Shown here one piece after another: positions 1-8,300 of a stretch of 11,776 nucleotides of DNA; position 1 is the stretch's first letter, and each line of letters starts with the position of its first letter. The notes under the pieces are model-generated. The model saw nothing but the letters and a program-made list of their open reading frames with translations. It made no database searches and was not told where the DNA came from. Source of the DNA: an uncultured Planctomycetia bacterium (GTDB lineage Bacteria; Planctomycetota; UBA1135; GCA-002686595); NCBI GenBank assembly GCA_938003765.1, contig CALKYE010000242.1, positions 1 through 11,776 of the forward strand, in the 5' to 3' direction. A program made the position numbers and the translations under genes.

Positions 1-2
1 CG

Positions 3-44
3 CGCGAGCGCGCCGCGGGCGAGAGCTGGATCGCGCTATCGTGA
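3..44 (+). CDS. Possible C-terminal end of an upstream gene (partial)
   Basis: An open frame enters from the left edge and ends at a TGA at 42-44, giving a last stretch RERAAGESWIALS. The stop lies 13 bp before the kinase start at 58, the spacing expected of an operon partner. Only 13 residues are visible, so no family can be named. In GC-rich DNA a short open frame like this can occur by chance, and the kinase frame is itself open to the left edge. Confidence 0.25.
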   Translation, partial: RERAAGESWIALS

Positions 45-57
45 GCGGCAGGACGAG

Positions 58-816
58 ATGGACGGACGAGTCGAGAAGGTGCTCAAGCGCGACGCGCTCG
101 GACGAGTGGAGCTGGTCCGGCGCGACGGACAACTGCTCGTGCGCCGCGTCGCCTGCGGCGGATCGATTCCGGCCTCGGCGCTGGTCGCGCGCCGCCTGCT
201 CGCGCGCGAGCGTCACGCGCTGGCGCGCTGCGCCGGGCTGGCGGGCGTGCCGCAACTGGTCGAGTCCGCCGGCGGCGCCGAAGTGCTCGAGCGCACGCAC
301 CTCGACGGCGAGCCGTTGCACCGTTGCACTCACCTGCCGATCGACTTCTTCGAACGGCTGGAGGAACTCGTGGCGCTGCTGCACGCGCGCGGAGTGGCGC
401 ACAACGACCTCCACAAGGAGCAGAACATCATCGTGCGCGCGGACGGTCGTCCGGGCTTGATCGACTTCCAGCTCGCCAGCGTGCATGCGGCGGGCTCGAG
501 CTCGCTCGCTCGACGCGCGCTCGACGACTTGCGGCACGTCGCCAAGCACCGGCGGCGCTACTTGCGCTACGCGCGTGTCGTCGACGCGAACGTCGCTCCT
601 CCCGCGGAGTTGCTCGCTTCGCCGCCGCGTCCGCCGGCGCGCAGCGGAGTGGCGCTCGTGTGGCGCAAGAGCGCGAAGCCGCTCTACAACTTCGTGACGC
701 GACGGGTGCTGCGTCGGCGCGACGGCGAAGAGCGACGCGCGACGGCGGACGCCTGGCCGCAGTGGGCGCCCCCGGTGGGCGGCGCCGATCGCGCTCACAT
801 CACGTCGGCGCGGTAG
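58..816 (+). CDS. Small kinase-fold protein (lipopolysaccharide-kinase/RIO-like)
   Basis: The 252-aa cytoplasmic protein looks like a compact member of the eukaryotic-like kinase superfamily, near the WaaP/KdkA and RIO/Bud32 branches. The catalytic loop reads HNDLHKEQN (H115, D117, N123), and the metal-binding segment reads LIDFQLA (D136), so the usual DFG is DFQ. E51 in the ARERHAL stretch is the likely alpha-C glutamate. The beta-3 position that normally carries the ATP-binding lysine reads LLVRRV, so arginine 29 seems to replace it. The C-terminal ~60 residues are basic. The ATG at 58 has a weak AGGA 4 bp upstream; the frame stays open to the window edge, so a longer N terminus is possible. 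The 3' end overlaps the convergent gene by 22 bp. The substrate is unknown; sugar or lipid phosphorylation is a family-based guess, and a pseudokinase is possible. Confidence 0.8.
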   Translation: MDGRVEKVLKRDALGRVELVRRDGQLLVRRVACGGSIPASALVARRLLARERHALARCAGLAGVPQLVESAGGAEVLERTHLDGEPLHRCTHLPIDFFERLEELVALLHARGVAHNDLHKEQNIIVRADGRPGLIDFQLASVHAAGSSSLARRALDDLRHVAKHRRRYLRYARVVDANVAPPAELLASPPRPPARSGVALVWRKSAKPLYNFVTRRVLRRRDGEERRATADAWPQWAPPVGGADRAHITSAR

Positions 817-1460
817 ATGTACTTGCGCTGGCGCGGGAAGTCGCGCTTGTAGGTCACGAGGCGCCACAGGTGGTCGGGCCCGAGCGCCGCGAGGTAGCGC
901 TGACTCGCGCCTTCCGGGCTGGAGATCTCGACGATGCCCGTCACCAGGCCGACCAGCGTCAATTCGTGCTCGCGCTCGCCGACGAGGTAGAGGCCGGCGC
1001 CGACCTGCCCGTCGTACTTCTCGATCTCGGGCGGAATGTCCACCAGGATCCCGCTGACGCCGTCGACGCTGCGCACGCGGACGTCGGCGCTCCAGCGATC
1101 GTTCCCGCGGCGGCCGAGCAGGCGCAGCGTCTGCCCCGGCGCGGGAGTCGTGAACGACATCGGCACGCGCGGGAGCTTGATCTGCGGCTCGGCGGTGAAG
1201 AGTCCGGCGCCGAGCGGCTCGACGACGGTGAACTCGACGCTGGGACCGTCGCCGAACCAGGCGGTGACTTGAACCGGGCCCGAGCGCGCCGTGCGACCGA
1301 GGAACACCAGGCCGTGGTCGGTGGAGACTCCAAGTTCGCTCGCGCCGTCGGCGCCGCGCACTTCGATCACCGGGTCGGCCACCATGCGAGTGCCGCGGCA
1401 AGCGGGCGCGATGGCGGCGAAGAGCAGCGCGAGAATGCAGAGCAGACGGGACATGGGCAT
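795..1460 (-). CDS. Exported protein or lipoprotein of unknown function
   Basis: The 221-aa protein begins with a clear export signal: an Arg at position 5, a hydrophobic stretch (LLCILALLFAAIAPA) and Cys21. The context APAC resembles a lipobox only loosely because proline sits at -2, so a lipoprotein is plausible and a secreted protein is the alternative. The mature part is beta-rich, with alternating hydrophobic strands, one short Arg-rich stretch near 117-130, and a basic end (YKRDFPRQRKYIYRADVM). I recognise no family. Two in-frame ATGs (1460 and 1454) compete and neither has a good Shine-Dalgarno sequence. It lies 107 bp downstream of the metallopeptidase-like gene on the same strand, probably as the last gene of a three-gene unit of exported proteins. 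Its 3' end overlaps the convergent kinase gene. The signal, codon pattern and neighbours support a real gene; the function is not known. Confidence 0.75.
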   Translation of the reverse strand: MPMSRLLCILALLFAAIAPACRGTRMVADPVIEVRGADGASELGVSTDHGLVFLGRTARSGPVQVTAWFGDGPSVEFTVVEPLGAGLFTAEPQIKLPRVPMSFTTPAPGQTLRLLGRRGNDRWSADVRVRSVDGVSGILVDIPPEIEKYDGQVGAGLYLVGEREHELTLVGLVTGIVEISSPEGASQRYLAALGPDHLWRLVTYKRDFPRQRKYIYRADVM

Positions 1461-1473
1461 CGGGGCGCGGTGG

Positions 1474-1540
1474 GGCGCCTGAGCCTATCGTCCAGCGCCC
1501 GCGCAAACCTCAGTTGCGCGCTCGCGCGGAGCCAGGCGCC
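1474..1540 (-). other. Nested inverted repeats between two leftward genes
   Basis: Within the 107-bp gap between the 564-aa metallopeptidase-like gene and the exported-protein gene, CGCGCAA (1500-1506) pairs with TTGCGCG (1514-1520) around a 7-nt loop. Outside it, GGCGCCTG (1474-1481) pairs exactly with CAGGCGCC (1533-1540). In RNA this could fold as an outer stem with an inner hairpin. No U-tract follows on either strand, so a Rho-independent terminator is not supported. It could be a processing or partial-termination site, or chance in GC-rich DNA. Confidence 0.3.
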
Positions 1541-1567
1541 TCCCGCGGGCGAGCGAGCGGCGAGCGC

Positions 1568-3262
1568 TCAGGAGCCAGCCATCATCTTCTCGAACTGGCG
1601 CCGGTAGGTCTCGTTGTCGGGGGCCAACTCCGTCGCGAGGCCGAAGTGTTTGGCCGCTTCCTCCGAGGGCTTCTTGAGCTCGCGATCCGAGTCGCTCGTG
1701 AAGCTGATCCCGCTGTCTTCGTCGCTGAAGCCCGCGAAGTCCGAGTACAGCATCTGGCCCATCGCCCAGTGGAACTTGCCGTTGAGCGGGTCGATCTCCA
1801 GCGCCTCCTGCAGCGCCTGCCGCGCCTCGTCGTCGCGTCCCAGCAGTTCGAGCACCTTGCTCTTGGCCCAGTGCGCGCGCGCTTCGATCAGCCCGGCGGC
1901 GATCGCCTTGTCGAGATCCGCGAGCGCCTGCTCCGCGTTCGCCTGCGTCTTCTCCCGGTCGAACTTGCCGTCCACGATCTCGTACAGGCGTCCGTAGGCG
2001 ACGGTGGTGTAGGCGCGCTTGAAGAGCTGCTCGGGCTTCTCGAGCTTGATGGCGCCGATCCACGTCTTCCACTCTTTCTCGAGCGCGGCGAGGTCCTTGA
2101 CCCCCAGCGCCGCGAGAACCACGCGCCGGATCTCCGCCGCCGAGGCTTGCTTGGCGGTGCCGCTCTTGTCGAAGGCCGCGGAGACGGGCACCACCTCGTA
2201 CTCGATGCCCTTGGCGATCGTGTAGAGGTCCTTGAAGAACTTGTTGAAGCCCTTCTGGTACTTGGGGCTGGACTCGTTGAGGAAGTACACGAAGGCCCAG
2301 GCGTGCGCGTACTGGAAGCCGTCGAACTCGTCGCGCGACAGATCGAACAGCTTGTCGAGCTTGGTGTCGTTGCCGTCCTTCATCGCGTTCTGCACGGTGA
2401 GCAGGCGGTCGGCTTGCATCGAGCCGGGCTTGATGTGCAGCTTGCCCTTCGCGTCGCGCGTGATCTCCGACGAGCCGAAGTAGTCCGCCACGGCCTCGTT
2501 GAGCCAGATCTGCGGGTAGTACTGCGGCTCGATCATGTAAGTGAGCAAGTGCGTGCACTCGTGCAGCGCGACCCACTCGGTCTGGCTCGGCTCGCTGTAG
2601 CTGTGGAAGAACGTCAGGACCGGCGGCTTCTCGCCGCGGTTGAAGTAGCCCAGCACGCTCGGACTGTCGGGCTTGGCGATCTTCATGAACTCGTCGCGGC
2701 TCTTGTAGATGTGGACGTCCATCTTCGTGCGACCGAGCGTCGGACTGAGCTTGATCTTGAAGCGCTCGTCCATCAGGTCGTAGTAGGTCTCGAGCAGCTC
2801 GCAGTAGTAGTTCAGCAGCTCGGGCGAGGTGTTCGACTTCACCACGAAGTGCTTGGTCTCCTTCGTCCAGGCGCTGTGCCACTCCGAGTGCGCTGCGATC
2901 TCGTCGGCGCGCGCCTTGGAGGCCGCGGCGGCCTTGACGAGTTCGTCCTCGTACGCGGGCTTGCTCATCCAGCGACCCCGGTACTTGACGTAGCCCTGCG
3001 CGAGCTTCTGGCGCTCGTCCTCGTCCTTGGGGACGTAGTCCGACATGTCGCCCTGGATCTCGACCGCCTTGACCTTGTCCTTGGCGAGCGTGATCACGCC
3101 GTGCTCGAACTCGAGCCGGTAGTTCCCGCCCTCTTCGCGCGCCTTGCGGCACTCGAGGATGCGGTTGTCGTGCGTGATCACGCGGTCGAAGGCGGCCTGC
3201 GCGAGCGAAGTGAGGGCGAGCAGCGCGGCGGCGGCGCGCGCGAGGGGGCTGACGAGCTTCAA
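1568..3262 (-). CDS. Secreted HExxH metallopeptidase-like protein with C-terminal TPR region
   Basis: The 564-aa protein resembles the DUF1570/peptidase-MA-like gluzincins common in Planctomycetota. It has a signal peptide (residues 1-23, ending SLAQA-A), a short beta-rich region (25-72) and a 'GYVKYRGRWMS' segment (90-100). The catalytic domain holds HECTH (H234, E235, H238) and, 18 residues on, WLNEAVADYF (E256), the expected third zinc ligand. A YAHAWAFVYFL helix (318-328) follows. Residues ~440-555 contain a TPR-like pair of helices (ALADLDKAI, ALQEALEIDP). I place the start at a TTG (3262) because GGAG sits 7 bp upstream and the signal peptide then begins MKLVSPLARA. The frame's first ATG at 3337 would overlap the upstream gene and add a non-signal leader. 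It follows a related metalloprotein gene by 47 bp, so co-transcription is likely. Substrate unknown; proteolysis is inferred. Confidence 0.87.
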   Translation of the reverse strand: MKLVSPLARAAAALLALTSLAQAAFDRVITHDNRILECRKAREEGGNYRLEFEHGVITLAKDKVKAVEIQGDMSDYVPKDEDERQKLAQGYVKYRGRWMSKPAYEDELVKAAAASKARADEIAAHSEWHSAWTKETKHFVVKSNTSPELLNYYCELLETYYDLMDERFKIKLSPTLGRTKMDVHIYKSRDEFMKIAKPDSPSVLGYFNRGEKPPVLTFFHSYSEPSQTEWVALHECTHLLTYMIEPQYYPQIWLNEAVADYFGSSEITRDAKGKLHIKPGSMQADRLLTVQNAMKDGNDTKLDKLFDLSRDEFDGFQYAHAWAFVYFLNESSPKYQKGFNKFFKDLYTIAKGIEYEVVPVSAAFDKSGTAKQASAAEIRRVVLAALGVKDLAALEKEWKTWIGAIKLEKPEQLFKRAYTTVAYGRLYEIVDGKFDREKTQANAEQALADLDKAIAAGLIEARAHWAKSKVLELLGRDDEARQALQEALEIDPLNGKFHWAMGQMLYSDFAGFSDEDSGISFTSDSDRELKKPSEEAAKHFGLATELAPDNETYRRQFEKMMAGS

Positions 3263-3269
3263 CGAGACT

Positions 3270-3273
3270 CTCC
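3270..3273 (-). promoter_or_regulatory. Shine-Dalgarno GGAG that fixes a TTG start
   Basis: On the minus strand GGAGAG is followed, 7 nt after GGAG, by TTG at 3262. No ATG or GTG lies in frame between this site and the signal peptide. The site therefore decides the start of the 564-aa metallopeptidase-like gene, which would otherwise be annotated 25 residues too long. Confidence 0.7.
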
Positions 3274-3309
3274 GAAGGGATGGTGCGGGAGCGCGAGGCG
3301 AAATGCGCG

Positions 3310-4971
3310 TCACAGACTCTTGGTGTAGGCCTTCCAAGCGGCTTCGAGCTTGGCGAAGTCGATCCCGGCGAAGGCCGTGTCGACGGCCTTGTCCAGGTCG
3401 TCGGTTTCAACGAGCGTGCGCAGGTAGGTGTCGAGGATCTTCTCGTACGCGGGGTCCCAGTCCTTCGCCGCGCCTGCGCCCGTGCGGAGGAAGTAGATGA
3501 ACGACCAGCCTTGCGCGTAGTGGTCGCCGCCGTCGGTTCCGTACTTGCTTCCGCCGTAGTACTGAGCCTGCGTCCAGCGCACGATTTCCTTGAGCGGCAC
3601 GACGCCCGTCTCCGGGTCTTTGTCGCTCTTCTGGATGTTCTCCTTGATCAGCCCGAGGCGCCAATCGAAGGGGCGCAACTTGAACTTGCGATTGCTGATC
3701 TGATAGCCGGAGAAGAAGTCGCCGTTGCCCTCGTTGTACCAGCTGTGCGGAGCGAAGTTCCCGAGGAAGTAGAAGATGTACTGGTGGAACGCTTCGTGGT
3801 TGAGCGTCGCCCAAGTGTTGCGCCGACCGCCGCCGCCCTGGTCGTCGTAGATCACCAGTTCCTGGTGGAACGAACTCCAGTAACCCGCGGATCCGCCTGG
3901 CCCGCCGTAGCTGTGGTACTCGTCCTTGTCCTTGCAGATGCGCACCACGCTGCACTTGCTCATCTCCATCGGATCGATGGTGGTTGCGACCGTCTTGCCG
4001 TCCGGCGCGGGCGCGTCTTCCGAGGCTTCGGGCTTGCCGCCGGTGTTCTCTCGTTCCTTGACGAGCAGGCGCAACTCCTTCACCAGCGAGACGGGATAGA
4101 TCTCCTCGTAGACCTCGCGGATCGCTTCGAGTCGCTCCATCAGCTCGTCGATGAACTTCTTGTCGTCGGTCTTCGAGGTCACGACGAAGTAGTTGGGTGA
4201 CTCGAACAGCGCCCAGCCCGGATTCGCGGCGACTTGCTTCTCGAGTTCGAAGCGCTTGACGTCGCGAATGGAGTTGCTGCGCGGACCGCTGGGGAGCTTC
4301 TTCGTGTCGAGCGCCACGCGTTTGAAGCTCTTCCCGATCTGGTCGTAGATGCCCTCCCACTTGTTCCACTTCTTGTCGCCCAGGCCCAGGCCGAGCATGG
4401 CGATGTCGAGGTCCTCGCTGACCGGGTAGACGTACGCGACGAGCCCGAGCGCGATGCCGTCTTCCTTCGAGCCTTCGATGCGCTCGTAGAGCACGCGCGT
4501 CACGGTCATGCCGTCGACGTTCTTGAGCTCCTTGCGCCCGGTCTCCTTCCAGTCCGCGAGCTGCGCCTTGGCGTACTCAGCGAAGTTGGCCGCGCCGGTG
4601 ATGCGCGGGCGGTCCTTCTCCGCGTCGTCGGGCTTGGCGCGGCGGTCGAACTTGAGCAGCTCGATGCGCGCCTCTTCCAAGGGCTGGCCGTTGCGCGGAT
4701 TGCGGATCGTGTTCTCGCGCCCGTTGGAGTACTTGCCGATGGTGTTGACCTCGTGCGACTGCGCCGGCACGAAGCCCCAGTCGGGGGCCTTGATGGTGAA
4801 ACCCAGGCCGACCTTGTCCTCGTACAGCCCGCTGATCTTGGGCGGGCTCTGCGCCATCAGCGGTTGACCGCCGAGCGCGAAGGTCGTCGCCGCTAGCGCC
4901 AGCAAGGGGGCGCGCACATCGATGTTGCGCAGGCGCCGGAACGAGAGCAGCAAGGTCGTGTGCAGATGCAT
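3310..4971 (-). CDS. Secreted HExxH metallopeptidase-like protein (DUF1570-like)
   Basis: The 553-aa protein is exported. Basic residues (RRLRNIDVR) lead into a hydrophobic core (APLLALAATTFALGG), with a likely cleavage at LMA-Q (after 40). Residues ~42-220 form an unrecognised, probably beta-rich domain. The C-terminal half is a gluzincin-like domain with NYFVVTS (260-266), HEAFH (H392, E393, H396), then WYNEGNGDFF (E414), and HYAQGWSFIYFL (484-495). A Lys/Glu/Pro-rich linker at ~306-333 interrupts the domain before the core motif. The HExxH-to-glutamate spacing and the end motif match the next gene downstream, so the two are likely paralogues. I chose the ATG at 4971 because it starts the signal peptide and has GGAG 11 bp upstream; the frame runs open to 5220 without signal-like sequence. 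An alternative GTG lies at residue 19. First gene of the leftward unit. Substrate unknown. Confidence 0.87.
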   Translation of the reverse strand: MHLHTTLLLSFRRLRNIDVRAPLLALAATTFALGGQPLMAQSPPKISGLYEDKVGLGFTIKAPDWGFVPAQSHEVNTIGKYSNGRENTIRNPRNGQPLEEARIELLKFDRRAKPDDAEKDRPRITGAANFAEYAKAQLADWKETGRKELKNVDGMTVTRVLYERIEGSKEDGIALGLVAYVYPVSEDLDIAMLGLGLGDKKWNKWEGIYDQIGKSFKRVALDTKKLPSGPRSNSIRDVKRFELEKQVAANPGWALFESPNYFVVTSKTDDKKFIDELMERLEAIREVYEEIYPVSLVKELRLLVKERENTGGKPEASEDAPAPDGKTVATTIDPMEMSKCSVVRICKDKDEYHSYGGPGGSAGYWSSFHQELVIYDDQGGGGRRNTWATLNHEAFHQYIFYFLGNFAPHSWYNEGNGDFFSGYQISNRKFKLRPFDWRLGLIKENIQKSDKDPETGVVPLKEIVRWTQAQYYGGSKYGTDGGDHYAQGWSFIYFLRTGAGAAKDWDPAYEKILDTYLRTLVETDDLDKAVDTAFAGIDFAKLEAAWKAYTKSL

Positions 4972-5321
4972 CGTTGTCGAGGCTCCGATGGTGTTAGCGA
5001 GGTCCGGCTGCAGCCACGGGCGTGCGAGCTGCCTGCCGAGGATGCGAGCGAGTCTGCGAGTCGCGCCACCGCGCTCGCCAGTTGAGAGCGAGGCCGCCAG
5101 GCTCGCGCTCGAGTCGACTTCGCACCATGACACAGCGCTGGGTAAGGTCTGGCAAGCTCGGCGACGTAAAGGGCGTGCCACGTTGGCGTCGCTGGTTCGA
5201 AACGCTGCGCGAACGCCCAACTCCTACCGAGGTCGTTGCGTAGGCCTGCGCTCCCCAGCTCGAGCGATCCCGCGATCGACCGCGCTCCCCACAGGCCCCT
5301 CTACTCCCATCGGAGTTCCGC
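4972..5321. promoter_or_regulatory. Gene-free divergent intergenic region
   Basis: These 350 bp separate the leftward metallopeptidase-like unit from the rightward 1026-aa protein and must hold promoters for both. Several frames are open here, but their translations are Arg/Ala/Ser-rich, have no recognisable motif and lack good ribosome sites. I see no strong operator palindrome, riboswitch-like structure or RNA gene. Just before the rightward gene, GGAG (5312-5315) lies 6 bp from its ATG. Confidence 0.6.
5127..5155 (-). promoter_or_regulatory. Candidate sigma-70-type promoter for the leftward unit
   Basis: On the minus strand TTGCCA (5155-5150) and TGTCAT (5132-5127) are separated by 17 bp, matching the TTGACA/TATAAT consensus at five of six and four of six positions. 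Transcription would begin near 5120, leaving a leader of about 150 nt before the ATG at 4971. This rests on sequence resemblance alone, and planctomycete promoters are poorly defined. Confidence 0.3.
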
Positions 5322-8300
5322 ATGTCCCCTCGCGTGCTCTTGCCGCTCGTCGTGGCGCTCGTCGCCCTCGTGGTCGGTGGCATCTTCCTCTTCACAGCGG
5401 AGGGCGAGCGCGCCTCCGCCGGCGCCGCATCCGGCCGCGCCGCGAGCAGTGCTCCGACGGAGTCGAGCGTCGCTGCTGTCGAGCCGGTCGACGCTCCCGA
5501 GGTCGCTGCGGCGCCGGACAGCGGCGCGGGCGTGGAGCGCACGGAGATCGAGGCTGCTCCCGCGAAGCGTGGCGCTTCGAGTCCGGCGGCTGCGACTCCG
5601 CAGGCGGAGCTCACGGGCCAGGTCCTCAACGTCGCGGGCGCGCCGGTAGCGGGCGCGACGGTGCACGTTTCTGCTTCGGGTGGACTGGGCTTCGCGGCGC
5701 CGATCGAAGCGCTCGGCGAGCGATTGGCTGGCGGAAGAAGCACGGACGTGAAGACGGACGCGCAGGGTCGCTTCCGCTTCCCGGGCGTTTCGAGCGGGCC
5801 GCAGCGCGTGGCCGTGCGCGCAGCGAAGTACGCGCCGTTCGACACGACGGACGTCGTGGTGCCGGCTGGCGCGAGCCACGACATGGGCGTGATCACGCTC
5901 GAGGCCGGCGGCGTTCTGAGCGGTCGCGTCGTCGACCAACGCGGCGCGGCCGTGGCGGGGGCCCATGTGCGCCGCGTGCTCGAGGCCGGACCGGGCGCGC
6001 TGGTGTTCATCGACGGCGGCGGTCTGACTCCGAGCGTGGAGTTGACGCAGACCGACGCCGCGGGCTCGTTCCGGGTCGACACCCTGCCGGTCGGTTCGTT
6101 CAAGCTCCGCGTCTGGCACGAGGAACATCCCGATCAGTTCGCTCAGGTCACCGTCGAACGAGCCGGACAGGTCGTGGAGTCAGTGACGGTCGTGCTCGAC
6201 GACGGCGCCGCCATCTCCGGACGCGTAGTGGGTGCGCCCCCGGGTGTGGCCGGTGAGCTGGTCGTGCGCGCGGCGCCCAAGCGCGCGGGGTCGGGCGGCT
6301 TCGACCTCGACTTCGATTTCTCTTCCGGCGCCGCTCCGCAAGGCGGAGAAGCGCGCAGCGCGAACGTCGCCGCGGACGGCTCGTTTCAAGTGCGCGGACT
6401 GCGCCGTGACACGGACTACGTGCTCTCGCTCAAGCGCGCCGAACGCGCGGCGGGCGAGTTCTTCGGTTCGCAACTCTCGGCGCGCGTCGAGGCGCGCTCG
6501 GGCGCGAGCGGTGTGGAGCTCGCGTACCGCCCCGAGTCGAGCGTCGCCTTCCAGGTCATCGATGCGCGCACGCGCGAGCCGATCGAAAAGCTCGACGTGA
6601 AGGCCGGCGTCGAGTTCCCCATGCCGATCGAGCCCGGCCCCGGCCAGGCCCGCGGTCACTACCCCGACGGTCGCGTGCGGGCGGGCAAGCTCCGTCCTCG
6701 CAACCCCGACGATCGTCTCACGGTGCAAGTCGAGGCGGTCGGCTATCAGACCTGGTCGCGCGACGACATCGTGCTCTCCGAAGGCGCCGAAGTGGACCTG
6801 GGCGTGATCGAACTCACGCCGACGCCGGTCGTGCGCGTCAGCGTGCTCGATGACGCCACGGGCGAGCCCGTGCGCGGAGCGCGCGTGACGCTCAGCAAGG
6901 TGCGCGAGCCGGCCAGCGGCGGTCCCTTCACGGTTTCGCGCTCGATCGCCATCCGCTCGGGCGAGGACGACGGCGAGCACGGCGAGGAGTTCGAGCTCGG
7001 CGGAGACGACTCGCGCACGGCTCGAACCGACGAGAACGGCGAGGTGCGCTTGACCAGCTTCGAGGGCGAGCGCTGTGAGTTGCGCGTGTCCCACGCGTCC
7101 TTCGCTCCCCAACGCGGCGCTCCGTTCGTGTGCAGCGCGAGCGGCGATGAGCAGACGTTGCGTCTGCGTCAGGGCGCCACCGCGCTCGTGAAGCTCCTCG
7201 ACGCCAGCGGCGCGCCGCTCGCCGGGCGGCAGATCGAGCGTCGCGAAGCTGGGCCGGACAGCGGCGAAGCGCTGATGATCGGGCCCAGCGCGAGCAACTC
7301 CGCCGTTACGGACGCGAACGGCGTCGCACGGTTCGAGCGGCTCGCGGCGGGGTTGCACGAGTTCCGTCCGGCGAAGCGCCAGAGCGGCGCCATCGGCGGC
7401 GGGGCGATGATCGTGTTCGCTGGCGCTGGCGAGCAGGACGAGGATTGGGTGGAGCTGGTCGTGCGCGACGGCGAGAGCCACGAGCTCACGCTCCAGGCGC
7501 CGCTCCAGGTCGCAGTGCTCGGGCGAGTGCGCGAGGCGGGGCAGGCGCTCGCGGGCGCGAACCTGAGCTTGACCAAGAAGCCGGCCGCCGGCGCGCCGCG
7601 CATGCCCGCGCTGCCGTTCGGCGATGCGCTGCGCGCACGCACCGACAGCCGCGGCGAGTACCAGATCACGGGCGTCGCGCCCGGCGACTACACGCTCAGC
7701 GTGACTCATCCCTCGCGCGCGATGCCGACCGAGTTGTCGGTGCGCGTGGGCGAGCGCGACGTGCAGCAGGACGTCGACCTCTCGCTCGCCATCATCGAAG
7801 GCCGCGTGCTGGACGGCGCCGGCGAACCGGTCTCCGGCGCGCGCGTTTGGGCCGAGCGCGAGGATGCGGGCGCTCAGTCGACGCAGCGCGTGCGCATGGT
7901 GTTCGCGACCGAATCCGGCGGCACGGCCATGCTCGGCGGCGACGACTCCGGACCGGAGGTGTTCAGCGACGGCGACGGCCGCTTCTCGCTGCGCGGCGTC
8001 GTCACCGGCGTCAAGCTCGTCGTCCGCTCCGAGGGCAAGGGCTTGCAGCCTGCGCGCTCGGGCCCGCTCGAACTCGCCGAGAACGAGATCGAGCGCGGCG
8101 TCGAGCTGGTGATGAAGCAGGCGGGCCAGGCCGAAGTGAGCGCCTTCAGGGCCGACGGATCGCCGGCCCAGATGGTGCTGATCACGGCCACGCCCGACGG
8201 CGGCGCGTCGCCCGGTTCGGATCGCAAGACGGGCTTCATCCAGGACAGCGGCAAGACCACGCTCGACGGGATGGCGCCGGGCTCGTGGCGGATCACCGCT

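Noticed and set aside
1514..3328. 604-codon open frame on the plus strand antisense to the 564-aa metallopeptidase-like gene
   Set aside because: The translation is Leu/Val/Arg/Glu-rich with no motif. It mirrors the codon bias of the real minus-strand gene, which has a signal peptide and HExxH. It is a GC-rich antisense shadow.
5186..5208. tRNA-like T-loop sequence GGTTCGAAAC
   Set aside because: The flanking five bases on each side do not pair as a T stem, and no acceptor, D or anticodon arms fit around it.
4972..5220. N-terminal extension of the 553-aa metallopeptidase-like gene to an ATG at 5220
   Set aside because: The extra 83 residues are Arg/Ala/Ser-rich, carry no domain, and would bury the signal peptide inside the protein.
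5127..5243. Small plus-strand frame (38 aa, starting MTQRWVRSGK) in the divergent region
   Set aside because: It has no ribosome site upstream and no known family, and it lies in a region that is open in several frames because of high GC.
6180..7709. 509-codon minus-strand open frame inside the repeat-protein gene
   Set aside because: It is His/Arg/Ala-rich without domains and opposite a well-supported gene with repeated modules; a shadow frame.
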